The notes under the pieces are model-generated. The model was not told the DNA's origin. It made no database searches and was given only the letters and a program-made list of their open reading frames with translations. Source: Bacteroidota bacterium (GTDB taxonomy: Bacteria > Bacteroidota > Ignavibacteria > Kryptoniales > JAKASW01). Taken from it: 64,000 bases of DNA. Made by a program: the position numbers and the translations under genes. Where the stretch lies: assembly GCA_021825585.1 (NCBI GenBank), contig JAKAGT010000017.1, positions 50,074-114,073 of the forward strand, given 5' to 3'. Numbering within the stretch: the stretch's first letter is position 1; each line of letters opens with the position of its first letter. Of this stretch, positions 53,391 through 62,900 are shown one piece after another.

Positions 53391-53684
53391 TCAATACTGT
53401 ACGTCCGCACAGCCGCAGTCGGTGGGGCCGTAACCGCAGGTAACGCCAGACCCAGGAGCGCATGCCCACTCCATGATACCGCCCTGATAGCAAAGCATGA
53501 GCTCACAGTTAGGAATCTCAGCTGTTGCAGACGGCACAGACACCGACAGACTAGCCAGCGAGGCAAGGCCGGTGCTGCGTGCAGAGCCAAGCCTCGCATT
53601 GAGTGTCCACGAGACAACAAATAACAATGCCGCAAAGAGGAGCACGGAAGCTCCAGAGGCACGTGAAGAATGTACGTTACTCAC
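53391..53684 (-). CDS. Cys-rich exported peptide B (NVEAL-like leader)
   Basis: 97 residues from a GTG at 53684, placed about nine bases after a perfect AAAGGAGG. Hydrophobic helix (about 12-27), SWTLNARLG, then SLSVSVPSATAE and a tail of about 40 residues with six cysteines (NCELMLC, EWACAPGSGVTC, TDCGC). It aligns with peptide C almost throughout the tail and with peptide A through the leader. The strong ribosome site suggests high expression. No enzymatic function is expected. Confidence 0.8.
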   Translation of the reverse strand: MSNVHSSRASGASVLLFAALLFVVSWTLNARLGSARSTGLASLASLSVSVPSATAEIPNCELMLCYQGGIMEWACAPGSGVTCGYGPTDCGCADVQY

Positions 53685-53729
53685 TTTTTGTTCCTCCTTT
53701 CAGTGAAAGTTGAAGTGATAATGAGTCAG

Positions 53730-54032
53730 TCATTTTACGGTCAAAGCCGCATAGCCTCCGCAATCAGGTTCCTCCCCATCACAAACCACCGATTGGACGG
53801 GAGCACACCCCCACACAACTTGCCCCCCTATCACGCAGAGAGCAAGCCCAGAATGGTATGCACCCTCTGCAGTAGCTGAAGGCACAGAAAGCGATAAGTT
53901 TCTCAATGACAGCCCAACAACGTTATCCCCCTGGCCCAATCTCAGATTGAATGTCCATGAAGCGACGAAGATCCCAACGGAGAATATTGCCACGGCAGTC
54001 GAGAAAGACACACGTTTCCTCAATTTGGTCAT
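53730..54032 (-). CDS. Cys-rich exported peptide A (NVEAL-like leader)
   Basis: 100 residues. Its ATG overlaps the MauE stop as ATGA, and AAGGGG lies upstream, so MauE and the peptide are made together. Hydrophobic helix (about 11-26), SWTFNLRLGQ, LSLRNLSLSVPSATAEG, then a tail with four cysteines (LALC, VWGCAPVQSVVC, PDCGG). Compared with peptides B and C it lacks the first cysteine of the CELMLC motif and the last one of DCGC, which would form a natural disulfide pair. That loss of both together supports a defined pairing. Confidence 0.8.
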   Translation of the reverse strand: MTKLRKRVSFSTAVAIFSVGIFVASWTFNLRLGQGDNVVGLSLRNLSLSVPSATAEGAYHSGLALCVIGGQVVWGCAPVQSVVCDGEEPDCGGYAALTVK

Positions 54033-54547
54033 CTTAGATCCCCTTCTTTTGTTTTTTCCCTGACGGTTTTCAGTCTTGAGCTGAAACCGATTGTGGCCAG
54101 ACCAAGAATTAGAATACCATTTTCCATAAACGACAGTTTGTCAGTGGGTCTGTGGAGTAGTTTCCCAAAGCATCCGCACTCCGAAGCTACAAACACGCCA
54201 TTTAAGTACGCATAAAGCTCAGCGCCAGTGAAAAGGAGTAGCGTAACAGCGAGAAGTCCGCTCGAAATACTTGTCCACCGTCCGACAACCAGCATTCCCC
54301 CAAGTGCTAATTCGACAAGTGGAACGGCGGATGAAAACGGAACAACCAACCAACTCGGCAACAAGCCGTACCTCATAACAGCGCTTATGAAACCGCTTAC
54401 ATCCAGCATTTTGCCAACGCCAGACATTACGAATATCACCCCCAACAGGATTCTCAAAGCCACAAGTCCACTGTCGATGAGCGGTATCTTGCTGATCTTA
54501 CTGAAAGCAGACTCGTCATTCACGATCATAAGGTAAAAGGGCTTCAT
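54029..54547 (-). CDS. MauE/DoxX-like redox-associated membrane protein 2
   Basis: 172 residues with four hydrophobic helices (about 26-45, 65-86, 90-110, 135-150). It starts VALRILLGVIFVMSGVGKML, as DoxX/MauE proteins do, and has SECGCFGKLLHRP in the periplasmic loop, matching DCNCFGPF of the other MauE-like protein in the window. The two-Cys motif can exchange thiols with a redoxin. The stop overlaps the start of peptide gene A. It follows the AraC-type gene by 33 bases. A MauD-like redoxin and a TlpA-like protein lie downstream in the same cluster. Confidence 0.82.
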   Translation of the reverse strand: MKPFYLMIVNDESAFSKISKIPLIDSGLVALRILLGVIFVMSGVGKMLDVSGFISAVMRYGLLPSWLVVPFSSAVPLVELALGGMLVVGRWTSISSGLLAVTLLLFTGAELYAYLNGVFVASECGCFGKLLHRPTDKLSFMENGILILGLATIGFSSRLKTVREKTKEGDLR

Positions 54548-54580
54548 GCTATCATCAATTGAGAATATCGACCGTGAAAA

Positions 54581-54991
54581 TCAACGGTGGTTTTCGCCGT
54601 TCTCATTTGTCATCCAAAGACGCTTCAACGTCTCTTCCAGCTCCAATTCTGATTGCCCATCACCTGATAGTGATGCTTTCCACTCGGTTGGGGTCATGCC
54701 AATCCTCCTCTTGAAGGAATCGAGGAAGGTTCTAACGTGCAAATAGCCTGCATAACTCGAGAGTTGGTACAGATTGCTTTTCGGATTTTCGAAGATGAGT
54801 TTCATGGCTTTCTCCAGTCTCACCGCTTCAATCAGTTCGTGCGGACTCATGCAATATTGTGAATGGACTATCTCTCGCAGATACGAAACCCCCACTCCAA
54901 CCTCTTTCGCCAGTGATTCGACCGTTAGTTGATAGTCAGCGAAACGTTCCTCCACTACGCTCAGTATCGCTTCATTCAATCCCTTTTGCAT
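54581..54991 (-). CDS. AraC-type transcription regulator (DNA-binding domain only)
   Basis: About 136 residues from the ATG at 54991, preceded by a full AAAGGAGGTG. It consists of the two helix-turn-helix motifs of AraC/XylS proteins: LTVESLAKEVGVGVSYLREI and LYQLSSYAGYLHVRTFLDSF with FKRRIGMTPTEWK. The ligand-binding or signalling half is absent, so it may respond through another protein or act by level. As first gene of the cluster it probably controls the MauE/peptide operon and itself. No -35/-10 match was evident in the 109 bases upstream. Confidence 0.88.
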   Translation of the reverse strand: MQKGLNEAILSVVEERFADYQLTVESLAKEVGVGVSYLREIVHSQYCMSPHELIEAVRLEKAMKLIFENPKSNLYQLSSYAGYLHVRTFLDSFKRRIGMTPTEWKASLSGDGQSELELEETLKRLWMTNENGENHR

Positions 54992-55099
54992 GTTCACCTC
55001 CTTTGTTGTGATTCAAAGCTAGACCTCATTTGACTCCCAGCATTTTAACTCCATGGTTGCATCTTTCAGTCATCCCCATATTGGGCTCTTACTCTGGCT

Positions 55100-56320
55100 T
55101 CAATATTTCTCCACTCCAGTGATCATTACGGGCACTTGGTGTGCCAAGTTGTAGTTTCCATTGATCACCACAGTGTCACCGACAGCGAGCCCATTTCTAA
55201 TTTCGTAGTAGTTAGCATTCGCGCTTCCAAGTTTGATGTAATCCCACTGTGCTTCCCCATTCCGAACAATAAACACAAGTTGCCTATTGTCCCTGAACAA
55301 GACGGCACCTTTCGGGATCATGACGATATTCTTATTCGAGTATGAAGCAATCCTGAGGGAGGCATACATCCCCGGCTTAATTGTCCCCGAAGGATTGTCA
55401 ATCTCTACTATTACGGTGGCCGCTCGTTTCTGCAGATCAATCATGGGGTTTACCTGCATCACTCTTCCCTCGAATGTCTTTCCCGCAAAAGCGACAAACT
55501 TCGCTTTCGCCTCGTCTCCGACTCTTATCTTCGGAAGGTCTGTTTCGGTCACCTCGGAGTTTATCCTGATCTTAGATATATCAATTACACGCATGCACGT
55601 TTGACCGACCTGAACATAACTCCCCGGCTGAACCGAACAGTCGGCGGCAACGCCGTTAAAGGGCGCTCCGAATGTTGCATAGCTCAGCTTGAGCTTCGCG
55701 TTTTCATATTCTGACTCTGCGCGGTCCAGACCGATCTTGTCCGCGATTACATCCTGTCTGTTGACGCTCGTGAAAACCGAGATGGCATCGTAGTTTCGCC
55801 TGAGTCTGTCGACAACTGTCCGGGAAACCTCGCCTTTCTCCAATTGCGCCTCGGCAGCGTGGTACGCGAGTCGAAGGCTGTCGCGCTGGATCTCATATTT
55901 ATATTCCCCCGTCGTATCAACAGCTGCCTTGTTGGCAAGGTTGTAATCAACCTGGGCACCTATGAGCTGGTTCTTTGCTTCCTGAAACGCAATCAGAAGT
56001 TCCCGATCGTCCAAAGTGAGGAGAGTATCCCCTTTACGAACTGGCTTCCCATCGTAGACACCCACTCCGATCACTCGTCCGCTTACATTCGGTTTTATCT
56101 CGTTTTCACTCATGGGATAGGCATACCCGCTGGAATTTATCCAATCAGCCAAGTCGCCCTTGTGAACGAGCGCGACCTTTACGGGAAACACGACATCCGT
56201 CGCCTGCACGGACGGCGTTGGGCTGTTATCCCGTTCTTTGCCTTTCGACGACATTATCATGGCCCCTGCAATTGCAGCGATTAATATCACCGCGCCAACC
56301 ACCAGTATTTTCTTTCTCAT
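55100..56320 (-). CDS. RND efflux periplasmic adaptor (HlyD/membrane fusion protein)
   Basis: 406 residues from the ATG at 56320, where the signal/anchor helix begins (MRKKILVVGAVILIAAIAGA); the upstream part of the frame is low-complexity. Domains in order: barrel-sandwich half (ENEIKPNVSGRVIGVGVYDG, then DTLLTLDDRELLIAFQEAKN), helical hairpin (about 145-235), second lipoyl half (LSYATFGAPFNGVAADCSVQ), beta-barrel (VRVGDEAKAKFVAFAGKTFE) and membrane-proximal domain. It should bridge the RND pumps encoded just upstream to an outer-membrane channel. No TolC-like gene lies in the window. Confidence 0.92.
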   Translation of the reverse strand: MRKKILVVGAVILIAAIAGAMIMSSKGKERDNSPTPSVQATDVVFPVKVALVHKGDLADWINSSGYAYPMSENEIKPNVSGRVIGVGVYDGKPVRKGDTLLTLDDRELLIAFQEAKNQLIGAQVDYNLANKAAVDTTGEYKYEIQRDSLRLAYHAAEAQLEKGEVSRTVVDRLRRNYDAISVFTSVNRQDVIADKIGLDRAESEYENAKLKLSYATFGAPFNGVAADCSVQPGSYVQVGQTCMRVIDISKIRINSEVTETDLPKIRVGDEAKAKFVAFAGKTFEGRVMQVNPMIDLQKRAATVIVEIDNPSGTIKPGMYASLRIASYSNKNIVMIPKGAVLFRDNRQLVFIVRNGEAQWDYIKLGSANANYYEIRNGLAVGDTVVINGNYNLAHQVPVMITGVEKY

Positions 56321-56353
56321 GGATTTAACCTCCGACGTCTTCTCACGTAATTC

Positions 56354-56395
56354 CCCTTTCACTTCCTTGCCTTTCACCTTTTGCCTTTTGCCTGC
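56354..56395. repeat. Degenerate 7-bp tandem repeat (CCTTTT type)
   Basis: CCCTTTC ACTTCCT TGCCTTT CACCTTT TGCCTTT TGCCTGC: six seven-base units in the gap between the adaptor gene and RND gene 2, running into the last codons of the RND gene. Confidence 0.7.
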
Positions 56396-59300
56396 AGTAA
56401 GTCGTAGAAAACCGGCGTAAACAGCAGTACCATCAAAGACGAAGCGACAATTCCTCCGATTATCCCGAGGGAAAATGAATACCAAAAGGAATATATGTCG
56501 GCGTTTATCACGAACGGAACAAAGCCGGCAACTGTCACGAGCGTTGTCATCAAAATCGGCCTCACCCTTTCAGACGCTGCCTCCGCTATCAACTCCGATC
56601 TAGCTTCCTTCCCACCCGTCTCAAAGTCACCGAGTCCCACTTTCCCCGGCTCACCAATTCTCTCTTTCTCGCCTGTTCCCGCATCCCCGATTCCCTGCTC
56701 CTCCTTTTCCCCTTCTCCTTTCTCCTTCCCGCTAACGATAGAACTTATCTTGTCAACCAGCAGTATCCCATTATTCACTGACAATCCTATTAGAAAAAGG
56801 ACGGCTGCATAACCACCTCTGCCAAAATTCGCATCCGCAACAAAATAGATGCAAAACAAACCTATCAGTGACATCGGCACCGACAGAATAACGATTAATG
56901 GCTTCTTGTAAGACTCGTATAGCGACGCCGTAACCATGAAGACTATCAACACGGCAAGCGCGCTTAGAAGGACAAGCGGGATCGTTTCCTTCGATTCGAA
57001 AGTAAACCATGGATTGGGACGCTTCACTTCATATCCGGGCGGAGTCGGGATCGATTTCACGAGCGCTTCGGTGTACATATCGCCGTATTTGTAAGGACCT
57101 TTGAAGTCGAACGTAATGTACCTTATGTACTGCTGGTTGTCGCGTTGGATGACAGGCATGACCGCCGTTCTTCTGAATGACACCGCATCCCCAATGCTCA
57201 TGGTCTTGCCGTTCCCGATATCGACTTCCTCATGCGGAAGGTTTCCGGTTGATTGGTTCGAGTAATCATTGAACTTCACGGCCAAATCAACTGGCTGATC
57301 GTTTATCAGGATTGACGTCCTTTCAAGAGATGAAGAAACAAACGGGGTCAACTCCCCCATGAAATCACGGACATTGATTCCGAGGGAGTTGAGGTAATCA
57401 CGGTTGACGTAACCGTGAACTTCGTAGTTCTCAGACTCCCACGGAAGCCTGTCTATCTGCACGTTGTCAACGCGTGGATTCCGGAGGAGATCCTTCCTCA
57501 CGCTCTCCGCAATTTTCCGAACGGATTCGTAATTGTATCCGGTCACGGTTACGGTAAAGCTCGGCGAGCTCTCCCCTCCGCTATAGAAGCCGGGGCCGAA
57601 CCCGCTTACCGAAACAATGAAGCCTCCTGCCTGCGCCGCAAGTGACGTAAGTTCATCTTTGAATATAAATGGTACCGATGTTGAAGCGACGCTGTCCGCA
57701 AAGTTGATTCTGACCGATGCATATTGAGGCGTCACACGCGTCGTCATCCGCTTGAACCATTGCTTTTCTGGGAGGATGACATTTTCCATCTGTTCTGCAA
57801 ACTCATCGATATTTTTTATGGGAGTGCCCTGAGGCGCAGAAACACTCATGACAAGATAGGTTTCCGAACCGAACTGCCAGATTTCGCCCTTGTAAACGTG
57901 TCTGAAGAAAAGCTGGGTCGCACCACCGAGTCCGTAATCCACATAGGGCCTGATCTGCTGATAGAAATCGCTGCCGACTGTGGCATTGTAAGCCGAGGCA
58001 AGGGAAGAAACGATGTTATCAAGAGGTCCTCTCAAAGAGGAGAAAGCAGACAGGACGGCGGAGGCAGGAGTTTTAACCTGAGATTCAGGCCCTTGAATTG
58101 TACCAGGAGAATAATCGATCCGCTCGGGCAACAACCAGATTGGAAAACCGACGAGCCAAACCGCGATGAGTACAGATATCGCTGTATGATTTATCAGCCA
58201 CTTTGAAATCGGGACGTAGACTCTCTTCAATCCGTCCATCGCCTTCGGTCCTGATCGCTGATGGCCGAACGCTGAATGCTGATTGTCCCTAAGGGATCTC
58301 CGAAGAGTTGTTCTCCGAACATTCGGACTAATTGTGAGCATCATGGACACAGGCAGGAAAGTGAAGGCAACGACCAGTGAAGAGATCACAACCACGGCAG
58401 TTGTCTCAGCAAAAGGAATGAAGAATTCCCTCAATTCCGGTGGAAGGAAGAATACCGGCAACAGAGCCCCAACCGTCGTCAGCGTAGCGGCGACGAGCGG
58501 AAGCCAAACCTGTTTCTCTGCAGAAACGATCCACTCGCGTCTCCGCGCAGCATTCTGCCGCTCCCCGCTTCTCCGATTCTCTGTTTCGTCTTCTCCCGCT
58601 TCCCCCCCTTCTCTGTTTCCCTCTCCCCGCTCCCCGCCGTTCTCCATCTCCCTATAAATGCTTTCGCTCACGACAACATTATTATCGATCGCAATCCCAA
58701 GGGACAGAGCTAAGGCTGCCAGCGTAATCACGTTGAGTCCGGTTCCGCTCACGGAAAGGAAGATCAATCCAGCGCCGACTGAAAAGGCAACCGACACGAC
58801 CATTAGAACCGAGACCACAAAGTTCTTCACTAAATGGCCTCTTCTGAAGAAGAAGAAAAATACGACGATAAGAATGAGAACTCCCGCGTAAAAACTCTTT
58901 TCGGCCAGTTCATCAACTTCCCTCCGGATGTCCAAACTCCTATCGGATATCTTCTCTATCCGCATATCGGCAGGAAGCCTTTTCACAATTCCTGGCACCC
59001 TTGAGTCCACAGCAGAAGAAACGCTCAACATGTTGGTTCCGGGTTCCTTATCAACTTCAATAGTCACCGACGGTTTCCCGTTAATTCTCACAAACGCAGT
59101 CGGAGCAGAAATCGAATCAATAACCCTCGCGAAATCACCGAGTCTCACTGTTCCACCGTCCCGGGGTCCCCCGCTCTTCCCCTCCCCGTCTCTCTCAATC
59201 ATCATATTGTCAACGTCACCCAAATCCTTAATCGCGCTTCCCACAAGCGCCGACTCCCTTACATTTCCTGTCGCAATTTCCCCACCAGATTGAACGTACT

Positions 59301-59934
59301 GATTTTCCCGGAGGGCGCCAAGAACATTCTCGAACTTCACGCCGTAGGCCCGCATTTTGTTCCTGTCCACAAGCACATACAATTCCCGCCTCGCTCCTCC
59401 AAGAATCCGCACCGAGGCTACACCCTTCACCGTGAGCAGCTGAGGCTTGATGCGATCTTCTGCATACTTTTCGACTTTTGAGAGCGGAAGATCTCCGTAC
59501 ACTGTGTAAGTCATAAACCCCTGCAGGTCTCTGAAGTCTTTTGGCACGTACTTGGCTATGGTGGGGAAACTTGCCGCATCCGGCAAATGACCTGCTACAG
59601 CGCTTAGCTTCTCAAGAAGATCGAGTCTGACGAGGTCCACTTTCGCATCTTTCTGAAGTTCAATATCGACCGTCGACTCCCCCTGCTCAGAAGTGGAAGA
59701 AATATCCTTGACCTGGTCGAGCGTCGCTGCCGCTTCTTCAATTGGAAGTGTTACACTCTCTACCACGAGTTCACTCGACGCTCCGGGATAAGCAGTAACC
59801 ACGCTCAGTCTCGGAAAATCAGACTCAGGTGACAATTCCACCGGAAGGCGCGAGAGTTCAAAAAAGGCGAGGACGATCAACGCCGCATGAACCATCAGAA
59901 CGGAGACGGGCCTATTCGTAATCTTTCGAAACAC
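56374..59934 (-). CDS. RND-family efflux transporter 2 (HAE1-like)
   Basis: 1186 residues, GTG start that shares one base with the TAG stop of RND gene 1. It has the AcrB plan: N-terminal helix with NRPVSVLMVHAALIVLAFFE, a first porter domain, helices with LALSLGIAIDNNVVVSESIY (one Asp where AcrB has two), a second porter domain and a C-terminal helix set with GLSVNNGILLVDKI. Compared with usual RND pumps (about 1040 residues) it is long because of Gly/Glu/Arg-rich inserts after SIYREMENGG, a loop around RSLRDNQHSAFGHQRSG, and a hydrophilic insert after VDKISSIVSGKEK. These inserts are encoded by 7-bp repeats. A long central stretch after YSPGTIQGPESQ is also atypical. Substrate unknown. Confidence 0.92.
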   Translation of the reverse strand: MFRKITNRPVSVLMVHAALIVLAFFELSRLPVELSPESDFPRLSVVTAYPGASSELVVESVTLPIEEAAATLDQVKDISSTSEQGESTVDIELQKDAKVDLVRLDLLEKLSAVAGHLPDAASFPTIAKYVPKDFRDLQGFMTYTVYGDLPLSKVEKYAEDRIKPQLLTVKGVASVRILGGARRELYVLVDRNKMRAYGVKFENVLGALRENQYVQSGGEIATGNVRESALVGSAIKDLGDVDNMMIERDGEGKSGGPRDGGTVRLGDFARVIDSISAPTAFVRINGKPSVTIEVDKEPGTNMLSVSSAVDSRVPGIVKRLPADMRIEKISDRSLDIRREVDELAEKSFYAGVLILIVVFFFFFRRGHLVKNFVVSVLMVVSVAFSVGAGLIFLSVSGTGLNVITLAALALSLGIAIDNNVVVSESIYREMENGGERGEGNREGGEAGEDETENRRSGERQNAARRREWIVSAEKQVWLPLVAATLTTVGALLPVFFLPPELREFFIPFAETTAVVVISSLVVAFTFLPVSMMLTISPNVRRTTLRRSLRDNQHSAFGHQRSGPKAMDGLKRVYVPISKWLINHTAISVLIAVWLVGFPIWLLPERIDYSPGTIQGPESQVKTPASAVLSAFSSLRGPLDNIVSSLASAYNATVGSDFYQQIRPYVDYGLGGATQLFFRHVYKGEIWQFGSETYLVMSVSAPQGTPIKNIDEFAEQMENVILPEKQWFKRMTTRVTPQYASVRINFADSVASTSVPFIFKDELTSLAAQAGGFIVSVSGFGPGFYSGGESSPSFTVTVTGYNYESVRKIAESVRKDLLRNPRVDNVQIDRLPWESENYEVHGYVNRDYLNSLGINVRDFMGELTPFVSSSLERTSILINDQPVDLAVKFNDYSNQSTGNLPHEEVDIGNGKTMSIGDAVSFRRTAVMPVIQRDNQQYIRYITFDFKGPYKYGDMYTEALVKSIPTPPGYEVKRPNPWFTFESKETIPLVLLSALAVLIVFMVTASLYESYKKPLIVILSVPMSLIGLFCIYFVADANFGRGGYAAVLFLIGLSVNNGILLVDKISSIVSGKEKGEGEKEEQGIGDAGTGEKERIGEPGKVGLGDFETGGKEARSELIAEAASERVRPILMTTLVTVAGFVPFVINADIYSFWYSFSLGIIGGIVASSLMVLLFTPVFYDLLQAKGKR
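56640..56740. repeat. Purine-rich 7-bp repeat inside RND gene 2
   Basis: On the minus strand units such as GGAATCG GGGATGC GGGAACA GGCGAGA AAGAGAG follow each other at seven-base period and encode the Gly/Glu-rich cytoplasmic insert of the pump. Confidence 0.55.
58252..58286. repeat. 7-bp tandem repeat, TGANNGC consensus, inside RND gene 2
   Basis: TGATCGC TGATGGC CGAACGC TGAATGC TGATTGT: five units in a loop-encoding part of the gene. The same consensus occurs at 61558-61585, 62653-62691 and 6320-6354 (with its duplicate at 9698-9732). Confidence 0.75.
58555..58650. repeat. Purine-rich 7-bp repeat inside RND gene 2
   Basis: The minus strand is almost pure purine with seven-base periodic GGAGANN-like units and encodes the Gly/Glu/Arg-rich loop after the fourth predicted membrane helix of the pump. 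Confidence 0.5.
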
Positions 59935-62900
59935 TATTGAACTTTCCTTACCACCCCTGACAAGCGGTCAAAATACCTGTAAAGAACCGGTATCAGGAAA
60001 AGTGTCGACAATGTCGAGCCGATCAGTCCACCGATAATCGGATAGCTCAGAGCCTCCGCCAACTCCAGACCTTTTCCAAATCCCAACACGAGTGGAACCA
60101 TTCCGAGAATTGATGTGAGAGTCGTCATAACTATCGGCCGGAATCTCTTTTGCATCCCGTCGAGGATCGCTTCGCTCAACTCCATCCCGTTCCGGCGGTT
60201 CGAAATCATCATGTCAACGGCAATGACCGCGTCGTTGTCGATTGCTCCAAGCATTATGACCATTCCGATTATGGACATAAGGTTGTACGTCTGGCCGAAC
60301 AAAAACATTAGAATGAAAGCACCCACCAGGGCAAGCGGGCTTGGAGCCAATATTACGAGCGGGTACAACACCGACTCGTACTGCGACGCAAGAATTACGT
60401 ATACCAGAAAAATCGCCAGAAGCACTATAATGATGAGGCCTCTGAACATCGATCTAATATCGTCGATCTTTCCTCCGATTTTCATTTCTGTCCCTGCAGG
60501 CAAATTCATCCTGGACGTCATCGACCTGAGATCGCTTGCGGCAGTAAGGACATCTTTCGTGGTAACGTTCGCGTGTATTACCACTGCCCTTTGCTGATCC
60601 TGATGAGTGATTGATGAGTAACCGTGCCTCTCTTCCACCTTGATCAGGTTCCTGATGGGCACTATCACTCCGGATGAGGTTCTTACGTTGTCGTTCAAGA
60701 CGGTCCGCAGAGCGTTGTCTTCATTAGAACCATTCACCGGAACAATTCGTATGGCATACTTCTCATCGAACCTGTCAAAGTAGGTCGCGGTCACTCCCTG
60801 AATAAGGTCGGATATCTGCCTGGTCAGGCTCATCAAGTCAACGCCATACGACTGCGCCGATCTCCTGTCAATCAGGAGCCATACCTCTCGGGTAGTCGGC
60901 TGACCTTCCAGGCCGACGTCCGTCAAGTAGTTCACTTTCCTGAGTTTGTTCAACAGGGAGTCCGCCGCGACGATGGAGCCGGGGAGATCATCGCCGATTA
61001 TCTCTATGTCGACGTCACTCTTCCTCGGCTCCAGTATTCTTTCGAATGTTGTCGAAGGCCGGGTTATCATTATCGCTGCTCCCAGCTGAGAGAGCTGAGG
61101 CTTTACTCCCGCCAGTGAACCACGCACATCATCAATGACCTTCGCGACACTATAGCCGCCTCTTACCCGGCATTCTACCTTTGCCGAATTCACCGATGAG
61201 CTGAGGTTCTCGAAATAGTCTTCTGTAGAATACACGCCCACACCCGAAACTACCGATTCGATTTCCGGCATCTTTAGCAGCGTCGACTCGATCTCATTCA
61301 CAGCGTGGTCCGTCGCTGTGAGGCTCATGTAAGGCGGAAGGCTTACAAGAATAACGAACCGGCTCTGATCGATGTCCGGCGCTTCTTCCGTCTTAATCAG
61401 GAAAGCCGTCCCGAGCGAAACGATAGTGAGAAGCACTGTTCCTCCAATGATTATCCCCGGCCTGTTCAACGAGAATCTCAGGAAGTTCAAGTACCACGAC
61501 ATGAATCTTCTATAAGCACCGGCAAATAAAGTCGGATTCTGGAAACCGCTAGCCTGCTGATCGCTGGAAGCTGACCGCTGACTTCTGTTTTTATGCCTCA
61601 TCCTCGTCAGGAATGTGGGAACGATCGTTACGGCTACCAGGAGCGAAGCCAGCAGCGAAAACGTCATCGTTAACCCCATATCCAGAAACAGTTTCTGGGC
61701 AAGTCCGCTGACGAAAACCACAGGCAGGAAAATTACCACATTTGTGAAAGTCGATGCTGCAACGGAGAGATTTATCTCTTTCGACCCCTCAACCACCGCA
61801 TCGGTAATTGAATACCCCTTCTCTCTCAGCCGGGAGAAGTTCTCCACGACGATGATCGCATTGTCGCCGATCATGCCTATGCCAAGCGACAGGCCGGTAA
61901 GCGAGATTATGTTGAATGTTATCCCTGAGAAATACATAAGCACGATAGTGCCAAGAATCGAGAGAGGCGTGACAGCCGCGATGAGCAGGGGATATCGCGG
62001 GTCCCGCAGAAAAACGAATAATACCAACAATGCCAATAGCGCACCAAAGACAATTGCCTGTTCGATATCAGAAATGGACTTGCCGATGAATTCGGCCTGA
62101 TCAAAGACCGTTGAAATTTCGACGGCAGGGAAACTTCTGTTTAACTGGGCGACCACCTGCTCGACGCGTTTACTCACCGTTATGGTGTTTGTGCTCGCTT
62201 CCTTCTTGATGAAGATGAGAATGGCTTCTTTGCCATTCACTCTCGTCATCCCTTCACGCTTCGCGAAGCTTTCTCCAACAGTCGCAAATGCGGCGAGAGG
62301 AATTCCTCCTCCCGGAGAATCATCCCCGCTGCGCCTGACGACAACATTTCTAATATCCTGAAGACTCCGGAACTCTCCGATGGTTCGCAGCGAATATCTG
62401 AACACGCCTTCATTTATCGTGCCTCCTTCAAGGTTGACGTTGGCATTTTTGAGAGCTTGAGCTACACCGTCTTCTGTCAATCCAAACGAGGAAAGTTTCT
62501 GCAGGTCGATGTCCACCCTAATCTCTCTTTGTACCCCGCCAGCAACTGCTGCTTGTGCCACCCCGGGGATTTGTTCTAGCCTTCGCTTCACAAGCTGCTC
62601 TGCAAAATCTTTCAGCTGAGCGAGATGCATTTCATCGCTGACACCTGCCAGCTGACTGGCATCGACCTGTTGACTGCTGACAGCTGACTGCAGAGAACTG
62701 TGCCCTGACCGCCGATAGTTCACTGCGAGTGTCATTATAGATTCCGTTGACGGATCGATTCTGAAGATCGTCGGCCTCCCCGCATCCTGAGGCAATGAAC
62801 CTCTCACTTCATCCAGTTTCTCGCGCACTTCAAGCATCGCATAATCGACGTTGGTTCCCCAATAGAAACTGACCGTCACCAGCGACCTGCCATCCTCCGA

